Origin: Rhodobacteraceae bacterium KLH11
Lineage (GTDB): Bacteria > Pseudomonadota > Alphaproteobacteria > Rhodobacterales > Rhodobacteraceae
DNA length: 64,000 nucleotides
Direction of reading: 5' to 3'
Assembly (NCBI GenBank): GCA_000158135.1
Contig: DS999531.1
Coordinates: forward strand, 1,676,755 to 1,740,754
The notes under the pieces: model-generated
What the model saw: only the letters and a program-made list of their open reading frames with translations
The model's database searches: none
What the model was told of the DNA's origin: nothing
Made by a program: the position numbers and the translations under genes
Shown: in pieces, positions 27,209 through 37,969 of the stretch
How the letters are laid out: every line of letters starts with the position of its first letter
How positions within the stretch are numbered: the stretch's first letter is position 1

Positions 27209-27997
27209 ATGCCTTTCACCCTTGCCACCTGGAATATCAACTCGGTTCGTCTGCGCGAGCCTATCGTGCTGAAATTACTGCAAGAAGAGGCCCCGGATGT
27301 GCTGTGCCTGCAAGAGTGCAAATCCCCGGTCGAGAAAATTCCGACCGAAGGATTTGCCGAGCTGGGTTACACCCACATGATCGCACGCGGGCAAAAGGGT
27401 TATAACGGCGTGGCCATCCTGTCGCGCCTGCCGATGGAAGAGGTTGGCGACAAGGATTTCGCCGGTCTGGGCCATGCGCGCCATATTGCGGGGCGGTTAG
27501 AGAACGGGGTGACAATCCACAATTTCTACGTCCCGGCAGGTGGTGATGTACCGGATCGTGAGGTGAATGAGAAATTCGGCCAGAAGCTGGATTACCTCAC
27601 CGATATGCGTGACTGGTTTCATGCGGAAAAGCCGGGCAAGTCGATTCTGGTGGGTGATCTGAACATCGCACCGCGTGAGGATGATGTCTGGTCGCACAAG
27701 CAGTTGCTCAAGGTCGTCTCACACACCCCGATCGAGGTAGAGCATCTGGCGGAAACGCAGGATGCAGGGGGGTGGGTGGATATCACCCGTCAGGATATCC
27801 CCGAGGGGCAGCTTTACAGCTGGTGGTCTTACCGGGCACGTGATTGGGATGCTGCTGACAAGGGACGGCGGCTGGATCATGTGTGGGCCACCTCTGATAT
27901 CTCGAACGCGGGCCATTCCAGCCGCATCCTGCGCGATGCGCGCGGCTGGGAGAAACCCAGCGATCACGCCCCTGTCTTTGCAACATTCGACGTCTGA
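27209..27997 (+). CDS. xthA: Exodeoxyribonuclease III
   Basis: A 262-residue apurinic/apyrimidinic endonuclease of the ExoIII type, used in base-excision repair. Recognisable motifs are TWNINSVR near the N-terminus, LCLQECKSP (acidic metal ligand), YNGVAILSR, VGDLNIAP, and the final PSDHAPV histidine. Length matches the family. AAGGAA precedes the ATG. It is separated from cenR by a terminator, so it probably has its own promoter. Confidence 0.95.
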   Translation: MPFTLATWNINSVRLREPIVLKLLQEEAPDVLCLQECKSPVEKIPTEGFAELGYTHMIARGQKGYNGVAILSRLPMEEVGDKDFAGLGHARHIAGRLENGVTIHNFYVPAGGDVPDREVNEKFGQKLDYLTDMRDWFHAEKPGKSILVGDLNIAPREDDVWSHKQLLKVVSHTPIEVEHLAETQDAGGWVDITRQDIPEGQLYSWWSYRARDWDAADKGRRLDHVWATSDISNAGHSSRILRDARGWEKPSDHAPVFATFDV

Positions 27998-28084
27998 TTG
28001 ACGAAAAATCCCTGAACTCAGCCCTTGGTTTCTGCGCCGCGGGGCTGCATATAGGGCGCAAATCTGAACCAGAGAGTGAATGCC

Positions 28085-29002
28085 ATGGACCTTCTGAACG
28101 GCTCAGCCAGCCCCGAAGCCACCGATCTGATCAAGGACGGGACCGAGGCCACCTTTATGGCCGATGTGGTTGAGGCGTCTCAGGACACGCCCGTCATCGT
28201 TGATTTCTGGGCCCCGTGGTGCGGCCCCTGCAAAACACTGGGCCCGGCGCTGGAAGAGGCGGTGACCGCTGCGAAAGGCGCGGTCAGGATGGTCAAGATC
28301 AATGTCGACGAAGCGCAGATGATCGCCGGGCAAATGCGCGTCCAGTCGATTCCGACAGTTTACGCCTTTCACAAAGGACAGCCGATCGACGGGTTTCAGG
28401 GGGCATTGCCGGGGTCCGAGATCAAGGCCTTTATCGACCGCGTCATCGAAGCCGCTGGCGGGGACAGCCCGGGCGGGCAGCTGGATGATGCGGTTCAGGC
28501 CGCCGAAGATATGCTGACCGAAGGCGCTGCTGTCGACGCGGCACAAACCTTTGCGGCCATTTTGGGCGAGGATCCCAATCATGCGGCGGCGTATGGCGGG
28601 TTGGTCCGTGCGCATATTGCCCTGGGTGATCTGGATCAGGCCGAGGCGATTTTGAATGGCGCCCCTGCAGAAATTTCGACCTCGCCCGAGGTGGAGGCAG
28701 CCCATGCGCAGCTGGAACTGGCCAAACAGGCCGCTGATGCCGGTCCGGTTGGTGAGTTGAAAGCCGCTGTTGAGGCTGATCCCGACAACCATCAGGCGCG
28801 GTTCGATCTGGCGCAGGCGCTTCATGCCAATGGTGACGTGGAAGAAGCGGTCTTACAGCTGCTGGAACTGTTCCGCCGCGATCGTGAATGGAATGACGGC
28901 GCAGCCAAGACACAGCTGTTCACCATCTTCGATGCGCTCAAACCCAATGACCCGATTGTGTTGAACGGGCGGCGCAAGCTCAGCTCGATGATATTTGCCT
29001 AA
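28085..29002 (+). CDS. Thioredoxin-fold co-chaperone (CnoX/YbbN-like)
   Basis: A 305-residue protein with an N-terminal thioredoxin domain (about 20-125) carrying the active-site FWAPWCGPCK (Cys46, Cys49) and cis-proline IPTVYAF, followed by a long alanine-rich helical half (130-305) with tetratricopeptide-like repeats. This architecture is that of YbbN/CnoX, a chaperedoxin that holds unfolded proteins under oxidative stress and delivers them to GroEL. Escherichia coli CnoX lacks a full CxxC; this member, like other alphaproteobacterial ones, keeps CGPC. A GTG nine bases upstream is an alternative start. It is followed by the Lon-N and Trm112 genes in the same direction. Confidence 0.9.
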   Translation: MDLLNGSASPEATDLIKDGTEATFMADVVEASQDTPVIVDFWAPWCGPCKTLGPALEEAVTAAKGAVRMVKINVDEAQMIAGQMRVQSIPTVYAFHKGQPIDGFQGALPGSEIKAFIDRVIEAAGGDSPGGQLDDAVQAAEDMLTEGAAVDAAQTFAAILGEDPNHAAAYGGLVRAHIALGDLDQAEAILNGAPAEISTSPEVEAAHAQLELAKQAADAGPVGELKAAVEADPDNHQARFDLAQALHANGDVEEAVLQLLELFRRDREWNDGAAKTQLFTIFDALKPNDPIVLNGRRKLSSMIFA

Positions 29003-29029
29003 AGCGTTATCAGGGCTACACTCGAATAT

Positions 29030-29671
29030 ATGATGCATCCTGCTGATCTGCCGGAAACGATTTCCGTGTTTCCTTTGCCCGGAGCGCTGCTGCTGCCCCG
29101 GTCTCGCCTGCCATTGCATGTTTTTGAACCCCGCTATCTGCAAATGCTGGATGATGCGCTGAAAACCTCGGGGCGCCTGATCGGGATGGTACAGCCAAAC
29201 ACCTGTCAGGGTGATGAAACCAAACTGCATCAGATCGGATGCGCCGGGCGGGTCACGCAGTTTTCCGAGACCGAAGATGGCCGCTATCTGATCACTCTGA
29301 CAGGTATTTCCCGGTTCCGGGTCAAGACGGAATTGGAGAGTTTCACCCCCTATCGCCGCGCCTCGGTGTGCTGGGGCGGGTTTGATCGTGATCTGGGCAA
29401 GGTCGAAGTGGATGACGGCTTTGACCGCACCAGATTTCTGCAATTGCTGGAGCGCTTTTTCTCCTCTCGCCAGTTGTCGACCGATTGGGAGACGATGAAA
29501 GACGCCGATGATGAGCTGCTGGTGAATTCCCTGTCGATGATGCTGGAATTTGATCCTGAGGAAAAACAGGCCCTGCTTGAAGCGCCTTGTCTGCGGACCC
29601 GTCGCGAGACATTGGTGACACTGATTGAATTCGCCATGCGGGGCGGATCAGACGAGGAAACACTGCAATGA
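29030..29671 (+). CDS. Lon N-terminal (substrate-binding) domain protein
   Basis: A 213-residue protein consisting only of the LON substrate-binding fold: IPVFPL-like [27 protein letters not shown] at the start, then GCAGRVTQF and GISRFRV strands and a C-terminal helical bundle. It has no ATPase or protease domain. Such stand-alone Lon-N proteins are common next to YbbN-like genes in alphaproteobacteria and are presumed to help protein quality control, without a proven role. The 3' end overlaps the Trm112 gene by four bases. Confidence 0.9.
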   Translation: MMHPADLPETISVFPLPGALLLPRSRLPLHVFEPRYLQMLDDALKTSGRLIGMVQPNTCQGDETKLHQIGCAGRVTQFSETEDGRYLITLTGISRFRVKTELESFTPYRRASVCWGGFDRDLGKVEVDDGFDRTRFLQLLERFFSSRQLSTDWETMKDADDELLVNSLSMMLEFDPEEKQALLEAPCLRTRRETLVTLIEFAMRGGSDEETLQ

Positions 29672-29853
29672 GCGATCCCGAACACGCCTTTGACCGCCAT
29701 ATGCTCGAAGCGTTGATTTGCCCGCAGACCCATACAACCCTGCACTATGATGCGGAACAGCAAGAGCTGGTTTCCAAGGCTGCAGGTCTGGCGTTCCCGA
29801 TCCGCAGCGGCATTCCGGTGATGCTGGTGGATGAGGCCCGCGTGCTGGATTAA
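29668..29853 (+). CDS. Trm112-family small protein
   Basis: A 61-residue protein with the YcaR/Trm112 pattern: [17 protein letters not shown] at the N-terminus and the [19 protein letters not shown] end. Trm112 proteins partner methyltransferases or other enzymes; the bacterial ones usually carry zinc cysteines, whereas this one keeps a single Cys (in ICPQT), so zinc binding is uncertain. ATGA overlap with the Lon-N gene shows translational coupling. It ends four bases into the convergent Ubi hydroxylase gene. Confidence 0.85.
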   Translation: MSDPEHAFDRHMLEALICPQTHTTLHYDAEQQELVSKAAGLAFPIRSGIPVMLVDEARVLD

Positions 29854-31112
29854 ATCGCGCGGCCTTGCAGCAATCTGGGCAGATCTCCGGTCAGTCCGGC
29901 AGCTTCGCGCACGAAGCCGCGGCGCAGGCCGGGCAGTGATCCGACAATGCCCATCCCGATATCACGACCCATGCGCAAAAGCGGATTGTCGTTGGAAAAC
30001 AGCTTGTTGAACACATCTGTCGCCATCGCCAACGCGGCTGTATCGAACCTGCGCCATTCCTGATATCGCTCCAATACCAGTGTTGACCCGATCTCTTCAC
30101 CGCGCCGTCCGGCCAGCGTCAGAACCTCGGCCAATGCGCCAACATCGCGCAAGCCTGCATTCAGCCCTTGCCCGGCAATCGGATGCATCCCGTGGGCGGC
30201 ATCTCCGACCAGGGCGATACGGTCTGCAATGAAGGCATTGGCGATGGTCAGGCTCAGCGGATAGGTGAACCGGTCACCTTGCAGGCGAATATCCCCCAGA
30301 AAGTTACCGAACCGGGGGCGCAAAACCTGCAGGTATTCAGCTTCGGGCAAGGCATTGATACGTTGGGCCGCTTCGGTGCTTTCGCTCCAGACAATCGAGC
30401 TGCGATTGCCGGTCAGTGGCAGGATTGCCAGCGGCCCGGGCGGCATGAAGAACTGATGGGCGATACCGTGATGTGGCAGCTCATGTTCGATGGCGCAAAC
30501 CAGCGCGGTCTGGCCATAGTCCCAGCCGGTGCGCCTGATCCCCGCGCGTTCCGCTGTGCCGCTGCGCCGACCATCGCAGCCGACCAGCACGCTGCCCTCA
30601 AGACGGCTACTATCATCCAGCGTCAGGGTCACGCCTGTGGTTGAGACCGCCTGTGCAATGACGCGCTTGCCGTCGAGGCGGGTGATGGCGGGCTCATTGG
30701 CCATGGCATCCAGAAATGCACGCCGCAGGTGACGATCCTCAACCATATATCCCATGGGCCCTTCTTCGATCTCGGCATGGTCGAAATGCATGAAGAAAGG
30801 CGAAGGGCCCGTACCGGCGTGGCCATCGGTGACTTTGATCTCCAGCATGGGCTGGGCGTGATCTGCCAGTTGTGGCCATACTCCGATCGCATCCAGAAGC
30901 CGGTGTGAGGCAAGCGCCAACGCATAGGCGCGCCCGTCAAAGGCCGCATTCTTGCGCATTTTCTCGGCCAGAGCATCAACCACCGTGACAGAATGCCCGG
31001 TCTGCGCCAGAGCCAGCGCCAGTGCTGGCCCGTTCAGGCCACCGCCCACGATCAGGATATCGGATCTGTGTTCCATGCGCAGCAATATGCGCGCCCTTTC
31101 GGGATTGTCCAT
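29850..31112 (-). CDS. UbiH/UbiF/Coq6-family FAD hydroxylase
   Basis: A 420-residue flavin monooxygenase of ubiquinone biosynthesis. Motifs: the FAD-binding [17 protein letters not shown] (about 19-35), the [10 protein letters not shown] (DG) motif, and the [20 protein letters not shown] (GD) motif. It hydroxylates the ring of a polyprenyl-phenol intermediate; the exact position (UbiH, UbiI or UbiF type) cannot be told by eye. AGGACC lies eight bases upstream of the ATG at 31112, which favours it over an internal Met at 31076. It is divergent from the amidase gene (50-base gap). Confidence 0.9.
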   Translation of the reverse strand: MDNPERARILLRMEHRSDILIVGGGLNGPALALALAQTGHSVTVVDALAEKMRKNAAFDGRAYALALASHRLLDAIGVWPQLADHAQPMLEIKVTDGHAGTGPSPFFMHFDHAEIEEGPMGYMVEDRHLRRAFLDAMANEPAITRLDGKRVIAQAVSTTGVTLTLDDSSRLEGSVLVGCDGRRSGTAERAGIRRTGWDYGQTALVCAIEHELPHHGIAHQFFMPPGPLAILPLTGNRSSIVWSESTEAAQRINALPEAEYLQVLRPRFGNFLGDIRLQGDRFTYPLSLTIANAFIADRIALVGDAAHGMHPIAGQGLNAGLRDVGALAEVLTLAGRRGEEIGSTLVLERYQEWRRFDTAALAMATDVFNKLFSNDNPLLRMGRDIGMGIVGSLPGLRRGFVREAAGLTGDLPRLLQGRAI

Positions 31113-31162
31113 GTGCGGTCCTGTCGCTACCGTCCGACAAAAGCATTTTTTCGGAGGGCAGG

Positions 31163-32491
31163 ATGCAAGACTGGCTGACCATGACGGCGTGTGATCTGGG
31201 CCGTGGCATCGGAATGGGACAGATTGATCCGGTCGAGCTGACCGAGGCTTATCTGACCGCGATTGATGCCCATCCGCATCGCGATGCCATCTATGCGCGT
31301 GTCACCCACAGTCGGGCCCGGGCCGAGGCACGCGCAGCGCAGGACCGCGCCAAGCTGGGCCTGCGCCGGTCTTTGCTGGACGGGGTGCCGATCAGTTGGA
31401 AAGATCTGTTCGATACCGCCGGTATCGGCACCGAATCCGGATCGGCCTTGCTCAAAGACCGTGTGCCGGATGCTGACGCGCTGGTGGTGCGCAACGCAAC
31501 AGCGATGGGTACGGTTTGTCTGGGAAAAACCCATATGAGCGAACTGGCGTTTTCGGGCCTTGGCCTGAACCCGGTCACCGCCACGCCGCCTTGTGTGAAT
31601 GATGAAGAGGCGGTTCCGGGCGGGTCCTCATCCGGTGCGGCGGCCTCGGTCGCCTGGGGGCTGGCAGCTTGCGGCATCGGCTCAGACACCGGGGGGTCGG
31701 TTCGCATCCCTTCCGCCTGGAATGATCTGGTTGGGCTGAAAACCACGGCAGGACGCGTCAGCCTTGAGGGGGTCGTCCCCTTGTGTCTGAAATTCGATAC
31801 CGTCGGACCGTTGACGCGGTCGGTCGAGGATGCGGCGCATATGCTTGCGCTTCTCGAAGGGGGGGCTTGCGCTGACCTGCGCGGGGCAACCCTGAAAGGC
31901 CGCCGCTTTGCCGATCTGCAGAACGTGGCCAAGGATGATTTGCGCGACCCGCCGGGCAAGGCTTATGACGCGGCACTGCTGCGTTTGAAAGACGCAGGTG
32001 CTGAAATCGTTCCGCTGGACGTGCCGGAGTTAAACGAAGCGATGAGCTTGTCCGGTGTGCTTTATACGACCGAAGCCTATGGCCTCTGGCGTGATGTGAT
32101 CGAAGCGAATCCCGATGCGATGTATCCCGAAATCCTTGAACGGTTCCGAATGGGTAAAGCCTATTCCGGCCCGGATTATGTGGCGGCTTGGTCCAAGCTG
32201 ATGGCTTGCCGACGCGCGTGGGATGCAGCCACCGCAGGGTTTGATGCGGTCCTGGTCCCCACAGCCCCGATCCTGCCGCCAAATCTGGACCGATTGATGA
32301 GCGATCATGAATACTATGTCACCGAAAATCTTCTGGCCCTGCGTAACACCCGCATTGGTAATCTGATGGGGTTGGCGGCGCTGACACTGCCCACGGGAAC
32401 ACCGGGTTGCGGGTTGATGATGCTGGGCTATCCGGGCTCGGAAGAGGCATTGTTGAGGCTGGGTGCGGCGGCAGAAACCGCGTTGGCCTGA
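31163..32491 (+). CDS. Amidase-signature family hydrolase
   Basis: A 442-residue amidase with the catalytic Ser-cisSer-Lys triad region: Lys80 in ISWKDLFDT, the GGSSSGAAASVAWG loop (153-166) and the nucleophile Ser179 in IGSDTGGSVRIPSA. It resembles GatA and aryl/fatty amidases, but no gatC or gatB neighbours exist, so a general amide hydrolase role is more likely than tRNA amidation. GGAGGG lies upstream of the ATG. A 108-base gap precedes the aminotransferase. Confidence 0.87.
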   Translation: MQDWLTMTACDLGRGIGMGQIDPVELTEAYLTAIDAHPHRDAIYARVTHSRARAEARAAQDRAKLGLRRSLLDGVPISWKDLFDTAGIGTESGSALLKDRVPDADALVVRNATAMGTVCLGKTHMSELAFSGLGLNPVTATPPCVNDEEAVPGGSSSGAAASVAWGLAACGIGSDTGGSVRIPSAWNDLVGLKTTAGRVSLEGVVPLCLKFDTVGPLTRSVEDAAHMLALLEGGACADLRGATLKGRRFADLQNVAKDDLRDPPGKAYDAALLRLKDAGAEIVPLDVPELNEAMSLSGVLYTTEAYGLWRDVIEANPDAMYPEILERFRMGKAYSGPDYVAAWSKLMACRRAWDAATAGFDAVLVPTAPILPPNLDRLMSDHEYYVTENLLALRNTRIGNLMGLAALTLPTGTPGCGLMMLGYPGSEEALLRLGAAAETALA

Positions 32492-32599
32492 ATGCCACAA
32501 TCCCCTGATTCGGAACCTCTTTGTCTGGACGAAAGCATCGCTGATCTGTAATCTGCCAAAAAACGGGGCGCAAAATGACCCCGAAATTGAGGCAGTATC

Positions 32600-33781
32600 A
32601 TGAATTTCCCCGAGCGGTTTTCGAACCTACCGGAATATGCATTCCCGCGTCTGCGCGCCCTGTTGGACCATCATCAACCGGGCGGTGATGTCATTCATAT
32701 GACCATTGGCGAGCCCAAGCACGATTTCCCACCCTGGGTGACCGATGTGATCATGGAAAACGCCGCCGGTTTTCAGGGGTATCCCCCAAACGAAGGCTCG
32801 CCCGAGTTGCGCGCGGCGATCACGGATTGGGTCAATCGCCGGTATGGCGTGTCGATGGACGCAGATGCCAATGTGATGGCGCTGAATGGCACGCGCGAAG
32901 GGCTTTATAACGCCGCCATGGCGCTGTGCCCCGAACAGAAGAACGGGCAGCAACCGATCGTCCTGTGCCCGAACCCGTTTTATCAGGTCTATATGGTCGC
33001 CTCGATCTCGGTCGGCGCGCAGCCGTATTTTGTGCCTGCGACCGCTGCGACTGGCCATTTGCCGGATTATGCGAGCCTGCCCGAAGAGGTGCTGAACCGT
33101 ACTGCCATCGCTTATATCTGCTCACCCGCAAACCCGCAGGGGGCGGTCGCCTCGCGCGACTATTGGGCCGAACTGATCCAGTTGGCCGAGAAATACGATT
33201 TCCGCATTTTTGCGGATGAGTGCTATTCTGAAATTTATCGCGATGACGCGCCGGTTGGGGCGCTGACAGTGGCACAGCAGCTGGGGGCGGACCCCGAGCG
33301 TGTTGTTCTGTTCAACTCCTTGTCGAAACGATCAAATCTTGCCGGGTTGCGATCCGGTCTGATTGCGGGCGGGCCAGAGACGATCAAACAGGTGAAACTG
33401 TTGCGCAGCTACGCGGGTACTCCACTTCCTGCACCGCTGCAGGCCGCCGCCGCAAAGGTTTGGGCGGATGAGGCGCATGTGCAGGAAAACCGCGCGCTTT
33501 ATCGCGAGAAATACGCGATCGCGGATGAGGTTTTCTCGGGCGTTCAGGGCTACATGCCGCCCGAGGCGGGCTTCTTCCTGTGGCTGCCGGTCGAAAATGG
33601 CGAGGAAACTGCGTTGAAGCTTTGGCAGGAAACCGGCGTTCGGGTTCTGCCGGGGGCATATCTTTCTCAAGGGGATCCGGGGCAGAACCCGGGCGAGCAA
33701 TTTATCCGGGTCGCTATGGTGGCCCCAAAAACAGAGATGAAGCGCGGGCTGATCACGCTCCGCGACTGCATCTATTCGTGA
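32600..33781 (+). CDS. Class I/II aminotransferase (DapC-like)
   Basis: A 393-residue PLP enzyme. The cofactor lysine (about 242) lies in [15 protein letters not shown], a variant typical of N-succinyldiaminopimelate aminotransferases (DapC), and [16 protein letters not shown] [12 protein letters not shown] holds the PLP Asp/Tyr. [11 protein letters not shown] is the expected motif upstream. It would work in lysine and peptidoglycan precursor synthesis; dapA lies elsewhere in the window (63 kb). A broader specificity cannot be excluded. GAGG precedes the ATG. ftsK starts 14 bases later. Confidence 0.85.
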   Translation: MNFPERFSNLPEYAFPRLRALLDHHQPGGDVIHMTIGEPKHDFPPWVTDVIMENAAGFQGYPPNEGSPELRAAITDWVNRRYGVSMDADANVMALNGTREGLYNAAMALCPEQKNGQQPIVLCPNPFYQVYMVASISVGAQPYFVPATAATGHLPDYASLPEEVLNRTAIAYICSPANPQGAVASRDYWAELIQLAEKYDFRIFADECYSEIYRDDAPVGALTVAQQLGADPERVVLFNSLSKRSNLAGLRSGLIAGGPETIKQVKLLRSYAGTPLPAPLQAAAAKVWADEAHVQENRALYREKYAIADEVFSGVQGYMPPEAGFFLWLPVENGEETALKLWQETGVRVLPGAYLSQGDPGQNPGEQFIRVAMVAPKTEMKRGLITLRDCIYS

Positions 33782-33795
33782 GGTACGAGGGCAAA

Positions 33796-36681
33796 ATGGC
33801 ATCATTAAACGCGCGCAACCGCGACCCGCTGCTGGACAGCACCACGCAGGCCGCCATTGAGCGGCGCAGCAAGGAACTGATCGGGATCGCCCTGATCCTG
33901 CTGGGTCTGGCGGCGGCCGCCATGATATGGTCTTACACACCAGAGGACCCGAACTGGATGGTGTCGACCGACGCGCCGGTTCAGAACTGGATGGGGCGTG
34001 TGGGGGCCTCGATTGCGGCACCTCTGTTCATGATCGTGGGTTGGGGCAGTCTGGGTATCGCGCTGGTACTGGTCACATGGGGGGTACGGTTCGCGGGCCA
34101 TCTGGGTGAAGATCGCGCCATCGCACGCCTGATCTTCGCGCCAATCTGGATCGCGGTTTTGGCTGTTTATGCGGCGACCCTGGTGCCGGGGGCCGAGTGG
34201 CGGGCGACACATAGCTATGGTCTGGGTGGTTTGTTCGGCGATACGGTCATGGGCGCTTTGCTGACGCTGCTGCCAATTTCCTCTCATTTTCTGGTCAAGC
34301 TGATGTCGCTTGCGATGGCCGCAGGCATGCTGGCGCTGGGCGTTTTTGTGCTGGGTTTTACCAAGGCGGACGTGCGCAAAGGGTTCCGGGCTTTCCTGCT
34401 GGGTCTGATCATGGCCTATGACATGCTGATGAACCTGCTTGGCCGGGGTGCGTCGGCGACGGCGCAAGCGGCCCGTGACCGGCGGGCGCAATGGGCCGAA
34501 CGCAAAGCCGAACGCGCGGTGCCGGTTCAGGCGGATTTTGATGACGATCTGGCCTATGCTGATCCGATCTTTGAAGAGCCCGAGGAAGAAGAGGCACCAA
34601 AGCCCGGCCTTCTGACTCGGCTGCCGTCGCTGATCCGCCGTCCTGACCCTCTGCCCGAGCCGGAATTGATCGAATCCGTCGCGGTTGAGGGGTATTATGA
34701 CATGCCGGGCGAAGATCGCATCCGCTCGAAGATTTCTGCCGCGGTACGCAACCGCAAGGTGGCAAAAGGCGAGATGGAGCCCGAGCCTGATCCAAACCTG
34801 CCTTTGACCAAGGGGCGGGGGCGTGGCCCGGACCCGCTGATCCTGAATTCTGGCGCCGCAGACGAATTGCCGCCTGAACCCCCTGTGACCTTAACAGGCC
34901 TGCCGCCCGAGCCGCCGCTGATGGCAGAAGTGGAACCCGTTGAATGGCAGGCGCAGCAGAGCTTTACTGCTGAGCCCGGGCCCGAAGACGAGGCCGTGTT
35001 CGAAGACGCCATCGATCCTGCGCCACAATCGCAGCAAGCGGTTCGGATACCGGTGGCCGAGCCCCGCAAGCCGGTGGTGGCGCAGCCGGTGCGCCGCACT
35101 CCGCCGCCGTCGCGTCGCGCTCAGGCCGAAGCGCAACCGACGCTGTCATTCGAAGAACGCCATTCGGATTTCGAACTGCCGCCTCTGGGCCTGTTGTCAA
35201 ACCCGGCCAGTATCCAGCGCCATCACCTGAGCGATGAGGCGCTGGAAGAAAATGCGCGGATGCTTGAGAACGTGCTGGATGACTACGGCGTCAAGGGCGA
35301 GATCGTCAGTGTCCGCCCCGGCCCTGTCGTCACCATGTATGAGCTGGAACCTGCACCCGGCCTGAAAGCCAGCCGTGTGATTGGTCTGGCCGACGATATC
35401 GCGCGATCGATGTCGGCGCTGTCGGCGCGGGTTTCCACCTTGCCGGGCCGCTCGGTGATCGGGATCGAACTGCCCAATGAAAACCGCGAGATGGTGGTGC
35501 TGCGTGAAATCCTTGGCAGCCGCGATTTTGGTGATGGCAACCACGCGCTGCCTCTGGCCTTGGGCAAGGATATCGGCGGTGAATCCGTTGTGGCGAACCT
35601 CGCCAAGATGCCTCACCTGCTGATCGCGGGGACCACTGGTTCCGGTAAGTCGGTGGCGATCAATACAATGATCCTCTCGCTGCTTTACAAGCTGACGCCG
35701 GATGAATGCCGGTTGATCATGATCGACCCGAAGATGCTGGAACTCAGCGTTTATGACGGTATCCCGCATCTGCTGTCACCTGTTGTGACCGACCCGAAAA
35801 AGGCGGTTGTGGCCCTGAAATGGGTCGTGGGCGAGATGGAGGACCGCTATCGCAAGATGTCCAAAATGGGTGTGCGCAACATCGCTGGCTACAACGGTCG
35901 CGTAAAAGACGCGTTGGCCAAGGGCGAAATGTTCAGCCGCACCGTTCAGACCGGGTTCGACGATGAAACCGGCGAGCCGACCTTTGAGACCGAAGAATTC
36001 GCACCCGAAGCAATGCCCTATATTGTTGTCATCGTCGACGAGATGGCCGACCTGATGATGGTTGCGGGCAAAGAGATCGAAGCCTGCATCCAGCGTCTGG
36101 CGCAGATGGCGCGGGCCTCAGGCATTCACCTGATCATGGCGACACAGCGCCCGTCGGTCGATGTGATCACCGGTACGATCAAGGCGAATTTCCCGACGCG
36201 GATTTCGTTCCAGGTGACCTCAAAAGTCGACAGCCGCACCATTCTGGGCGAGATGGGGGCCGAGCAACTTCTGGGGCAGGGCGATATGCTCTATATGGCT
36301 GGCGGGGCCAAGATCACCCGCTGCCACGGACCGTTTGTATCGGATGAAGAGGTAGAGGAAATCGTCAACCATCTGAAACAGTTCGGTCCGCCGGACTATG
36401 TGGGCAGCGTTCTGGACGGCCCGGCCGAAGACAAGGCCGACAATATCGATGCCGTTCTGGGCCTGAACACAGGTGGCAACACCAACGGAGAGGATGCCCT
36501 TTACGATCAGGCGGTGGCCATTGTGATCAAGGATCGCAAATGCTCAACCTCGTATATTCAGCGGAAGCTTGCCATTGGCTACAACAAGGCTGCGCGGCTT
36601 GTTGAGCAAATGGAGGATGAAGGCGTTGTTTCCGGGGCAAATCACGTGGGCAAACGCGAAATCCTCGTACCCGAGCAGTAG
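33796..36681 (+). CDS. ftsK: DNA translocase FtsK
   Basis: A 961-residue septal DNA pump. The N-terminus has about four membrane helices (residues about 30-175), followed by a long acidic, proline-rich linker (about 240-440) and the RecA-like motor: Walker [13 protein letters not shown] (near 610) and Walker [12 protein letters not shown]. The C-terminal winged-helix gamma domain (about 895-961), which reads KOPS sequences and activates XerCD, is recognisable from [18 protein letters not shown]. The ATG at 33796 follows GAGGG and starts just after the aminotransferase stop, so long upstream extensions are not real. lolA follows in the same direction. Confidence 0.97.
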   Translation: MASLNARNRDPLLDSTTQAAIERRSKELIGIALILLGLAAAAMIWSYTPEDPNWMVSTDAPVQNWMGRVGASIAAPLFMIVGWGSLGIALVLVTWGVRFAGHLGEDRAIARLIFAPIWIAVLAVYAATLVPGAEWRATHSYGLGGLFGDTVMGALLTLLPISSHFLVKLMSLAMAAGMLALGVFVLGFTKADVRKGFRAFLLGLIMAYDMLMNLLGRGASATAQAARDRRAQWAERKAERAVPVQADFDDDLAYADPIFEEPEEEEAPKPGLLTRLPSLIRRPDPLPEPELIESVAVEGYYDMPGEDRIRSKISAAVRNRKVAKGEMEPEPDPNLPLTKGRGRGPDPLILNSGAADELPPEPPVTLTGLPPEPPLMAEVEPVEWQAQQSFTAEPGPEDEAVFEDAIDPAPQSQQAVRIPVAEPRKPVVAQPVRRTPPPSRRAQAEAQPTLSFEERHSDFELPPLGLLSNPASIQRHHLSDEALEENARMLENVLDDYGVKGEIVSVRPGPVVTMYELEPAPGLKASRVIGLADDIARSMSALSARVSTLPGRSVIGIELPNENREMVVLREILGSRDFGDGNHALPLALGKDIGGESVVANLAKMPHLLIAGTTGSGKSVAINTMILSLLYKLTPDECRLIMIDPKMLELSVYDGIPHLLSPVVTDPKKAVVALKWVVGEMEDRYRKMSKMGVRNIAGYNGRVKDALAKGEMFSRTVQTGFDDETGEPTFETEEFAPEAMPYIVVIVDEMADLMMVAGKEIEACIQRLAQMARASGIHLIMATQRPSVDVITGTIKANFPTRISFQVTSKVDSRTILGEMGAEQLLGQGDMLYMAGGAKITRCHGPFVSDEEVEEIVNHLKQFGPPDYVGSVLDGPAEDKADNIDAVLGLNTGGNTNGEDALYDQAVAIVIKDRKCSTSYIQRKLAIGYNKAARLVEQMEDEGVVSGANHVGKREILVPEQ

Positions 36682-36720
36682 GATATTTAATAACAAGGGC
36701 AAAGCGCTTATCTGGGTGGT

Positions 36721-37317
36721 ATGAAACAGATTGCTTTTGCCCTTGCTCTGACACTGGCCGCACCCGCTGCTTGGGCGGCGGACAAGCTGCCGCTGTCGCA
36801 GATTTCCAACTATCTGAACCAGATGAAAACGGTTCAGACCACGTTTACACAAGTGAATGATGATGGCTCATTGAGCACGGGAAAGCTGTGGCTGCAGCGC
36901 CCGGGCAAGATGCGGTTTGAATATGATCCGCCCAATGATGCTGTGGTTTTGGCGCGGGCCGGGACGGTTCAGATCTTCGATCCCAAATCGAACCAGCCGC
37001 CCGAGCAATACCCGCTGAAACGTACACCGCTGTCGCTGGTGCTGGCGCGCAATGTCAATCTGGGGCAGGCGAATATGGTTGTCGGGCATGATTTTGACGG
37101 CACCGCCACTGTGGTAACAGCTCAGGACCCGAAAAACCCGGAAAACGGGCGGATCGAGCTGATGTTTACGGCTGATCCGGTTGAGCTGCGCAAATGGGTG
37201 ATCCACGATAACGCAGGCAGTCAGACCACCGTTCTGCTGGGGCCGCTGGCCGAGGGCGGACGCTTTGATTCAAGCGTATTTTCAAGGAAAACCCGGATCG
37301 GGTCAGACGATCGCTGA
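36721..37317 (+). CDS. lolA: Outer-membrane lipoprotein carrier LolA-like protein
   Basis: A 198-residue periplasmic protein with signal peptide MKQIAFALALTLAAPAAWA (cleavage after 19). The mature domain has the LolA pattern: VQTTFTQVNDDGSLSTGKLWLQRPGKMRFEYDPP. It would carry lipoproteins from LolCDE to the outer membrane. The ftsK-lolA order is common in proteobacteria. Its stop codon lies within a hairpin shared with the convergent transglycosylase gene. Confidence 0.92.
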   Translation: MKQIAFALALTLAAPAAWAADKLPLSQISNYLNQMKTVQTTFTQVNDDGSLSTGKLWLQRPGKMRFEYDPPNDAVVLARAGTVQIFDPKSNQPPEQYPLKRTPLSLVLARNVNLGQANMVVGHDFDGTATVVTAQDPKNPENGRIELMFTADPVELRKWVIHDNAGSQTTVLLGPLAEGGRFDSSVFSRKTRIGSDDR

Positions 37318-37324
37318 CCCGATC
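37296..37324. terminator. Bidirectional hairpin at the lolA / transglycosylase junction
   Basis: GATCGGGTCA (37296-37305) and TGACCCGATC (37315-37324) form a perfect 10-bp stem around nine bases. It straddles the lolA stop codon, with the convergent gene ending at 37328. It probably terminates both transcripts, though no long T-run is seen. Confidence 0.6.
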
Positions 37325-37327
37325 AGC

Positions 37328-37909
37328 TCAGTACCGGCAATTGGCCAGTTGCGCCTGATAAAGCTGCGCGCGGCTGTCCACGTTGCTTGCGACATTCAAC
37401 AACCATGATTTGCTGTTATAACTGCCGCGCGCAAAACCAGTGTGGCCTTCGTGATAGGCCAGATACTGGTTGCGCGTGTCGCTGGGATGGATGCCATTGC
37501 GTTCATAGCTTTTGTTCATGTACCAGCCGATAAAGTCCGACGCATCGCGGATACGATCCCGTTTCGCGCGGCGTTTGCCGGTTTCGCGCTGGTATTGCTC
37601 CCACGTGCCGTCAAGCGCCTGGCCATAGCCATAGGCGCTGCTTTGCCGGCCCATCGGGATCACGCCCAGCACGTATTTATGCGGCGTGCGCGCATCATGC
37701 CGGTATCGGCTTTCCTGATAGATCGTCGCCATCTGAACATGAACCGGAACACCCCATTTGCGTTCCGTGCTCTTGAAAGCTTTGATATAGTCGGGTTTTT
37801 CACGCGCAATGCTGCACGCGTCATTCAGTCTGCTCGGCGGCTGCTTCGACCCGCCACCACAGGATGCCAAAAGCAGCACCCCGAAGAGTACGAAAAGAAT
37901 TCTGCTCAT
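37328..37909 (-). CDS. Lytic transglycosylase-like lipoprotein
   Basis: A 193-residue lipoprotein (lipobox LLASC, acylated Cys17) with an SLT/goose-lysozyme-like fold. Catalytic Glu66 lies in IYQESRYR; later family motifs are SSAYGYGQALDGTWEQY and YLAYHEGHTGFARG. It should cleave peptidoglycan glycan strands from the outer-membrane face. It belongs to the short EtgA-like/SLT group common in Rhodobacterales rather than to Slt70. It is separated by 60 bases from the AEC transporter gene on the same strand. Confidence 0.85.
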   Translation of the reverse strand: MSRILFVLFGVLLLASCGGGSKQPPSRLNDACSIAREKPDYIKAFKSTERKWGVPVHVQMATIYQESRYRHDARTPHKYVLGVIPMGRQSSAYGYGQALDGTWEQYQRETGKRRAKRDRIRDASDFIGWYMNKSYERNGIHPSDTRNQYLAYHEGHTGFARGSYNSKSWLLNVASNVDSRAQLYQAQLANCRY

Positions 37910-37969
37910 GTGCCTCGTGCCTTTTTTCTTTATTCTAGCGCAGATTGAGCCTTTAGGAAATCACATTCG

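Noticed and set aside
33580..33795. Long upstream extension of ftsK
   Set aside because: It lies inside the end of the aminotransferase gene; the ATG at 33796 with its own SD is the natural start.
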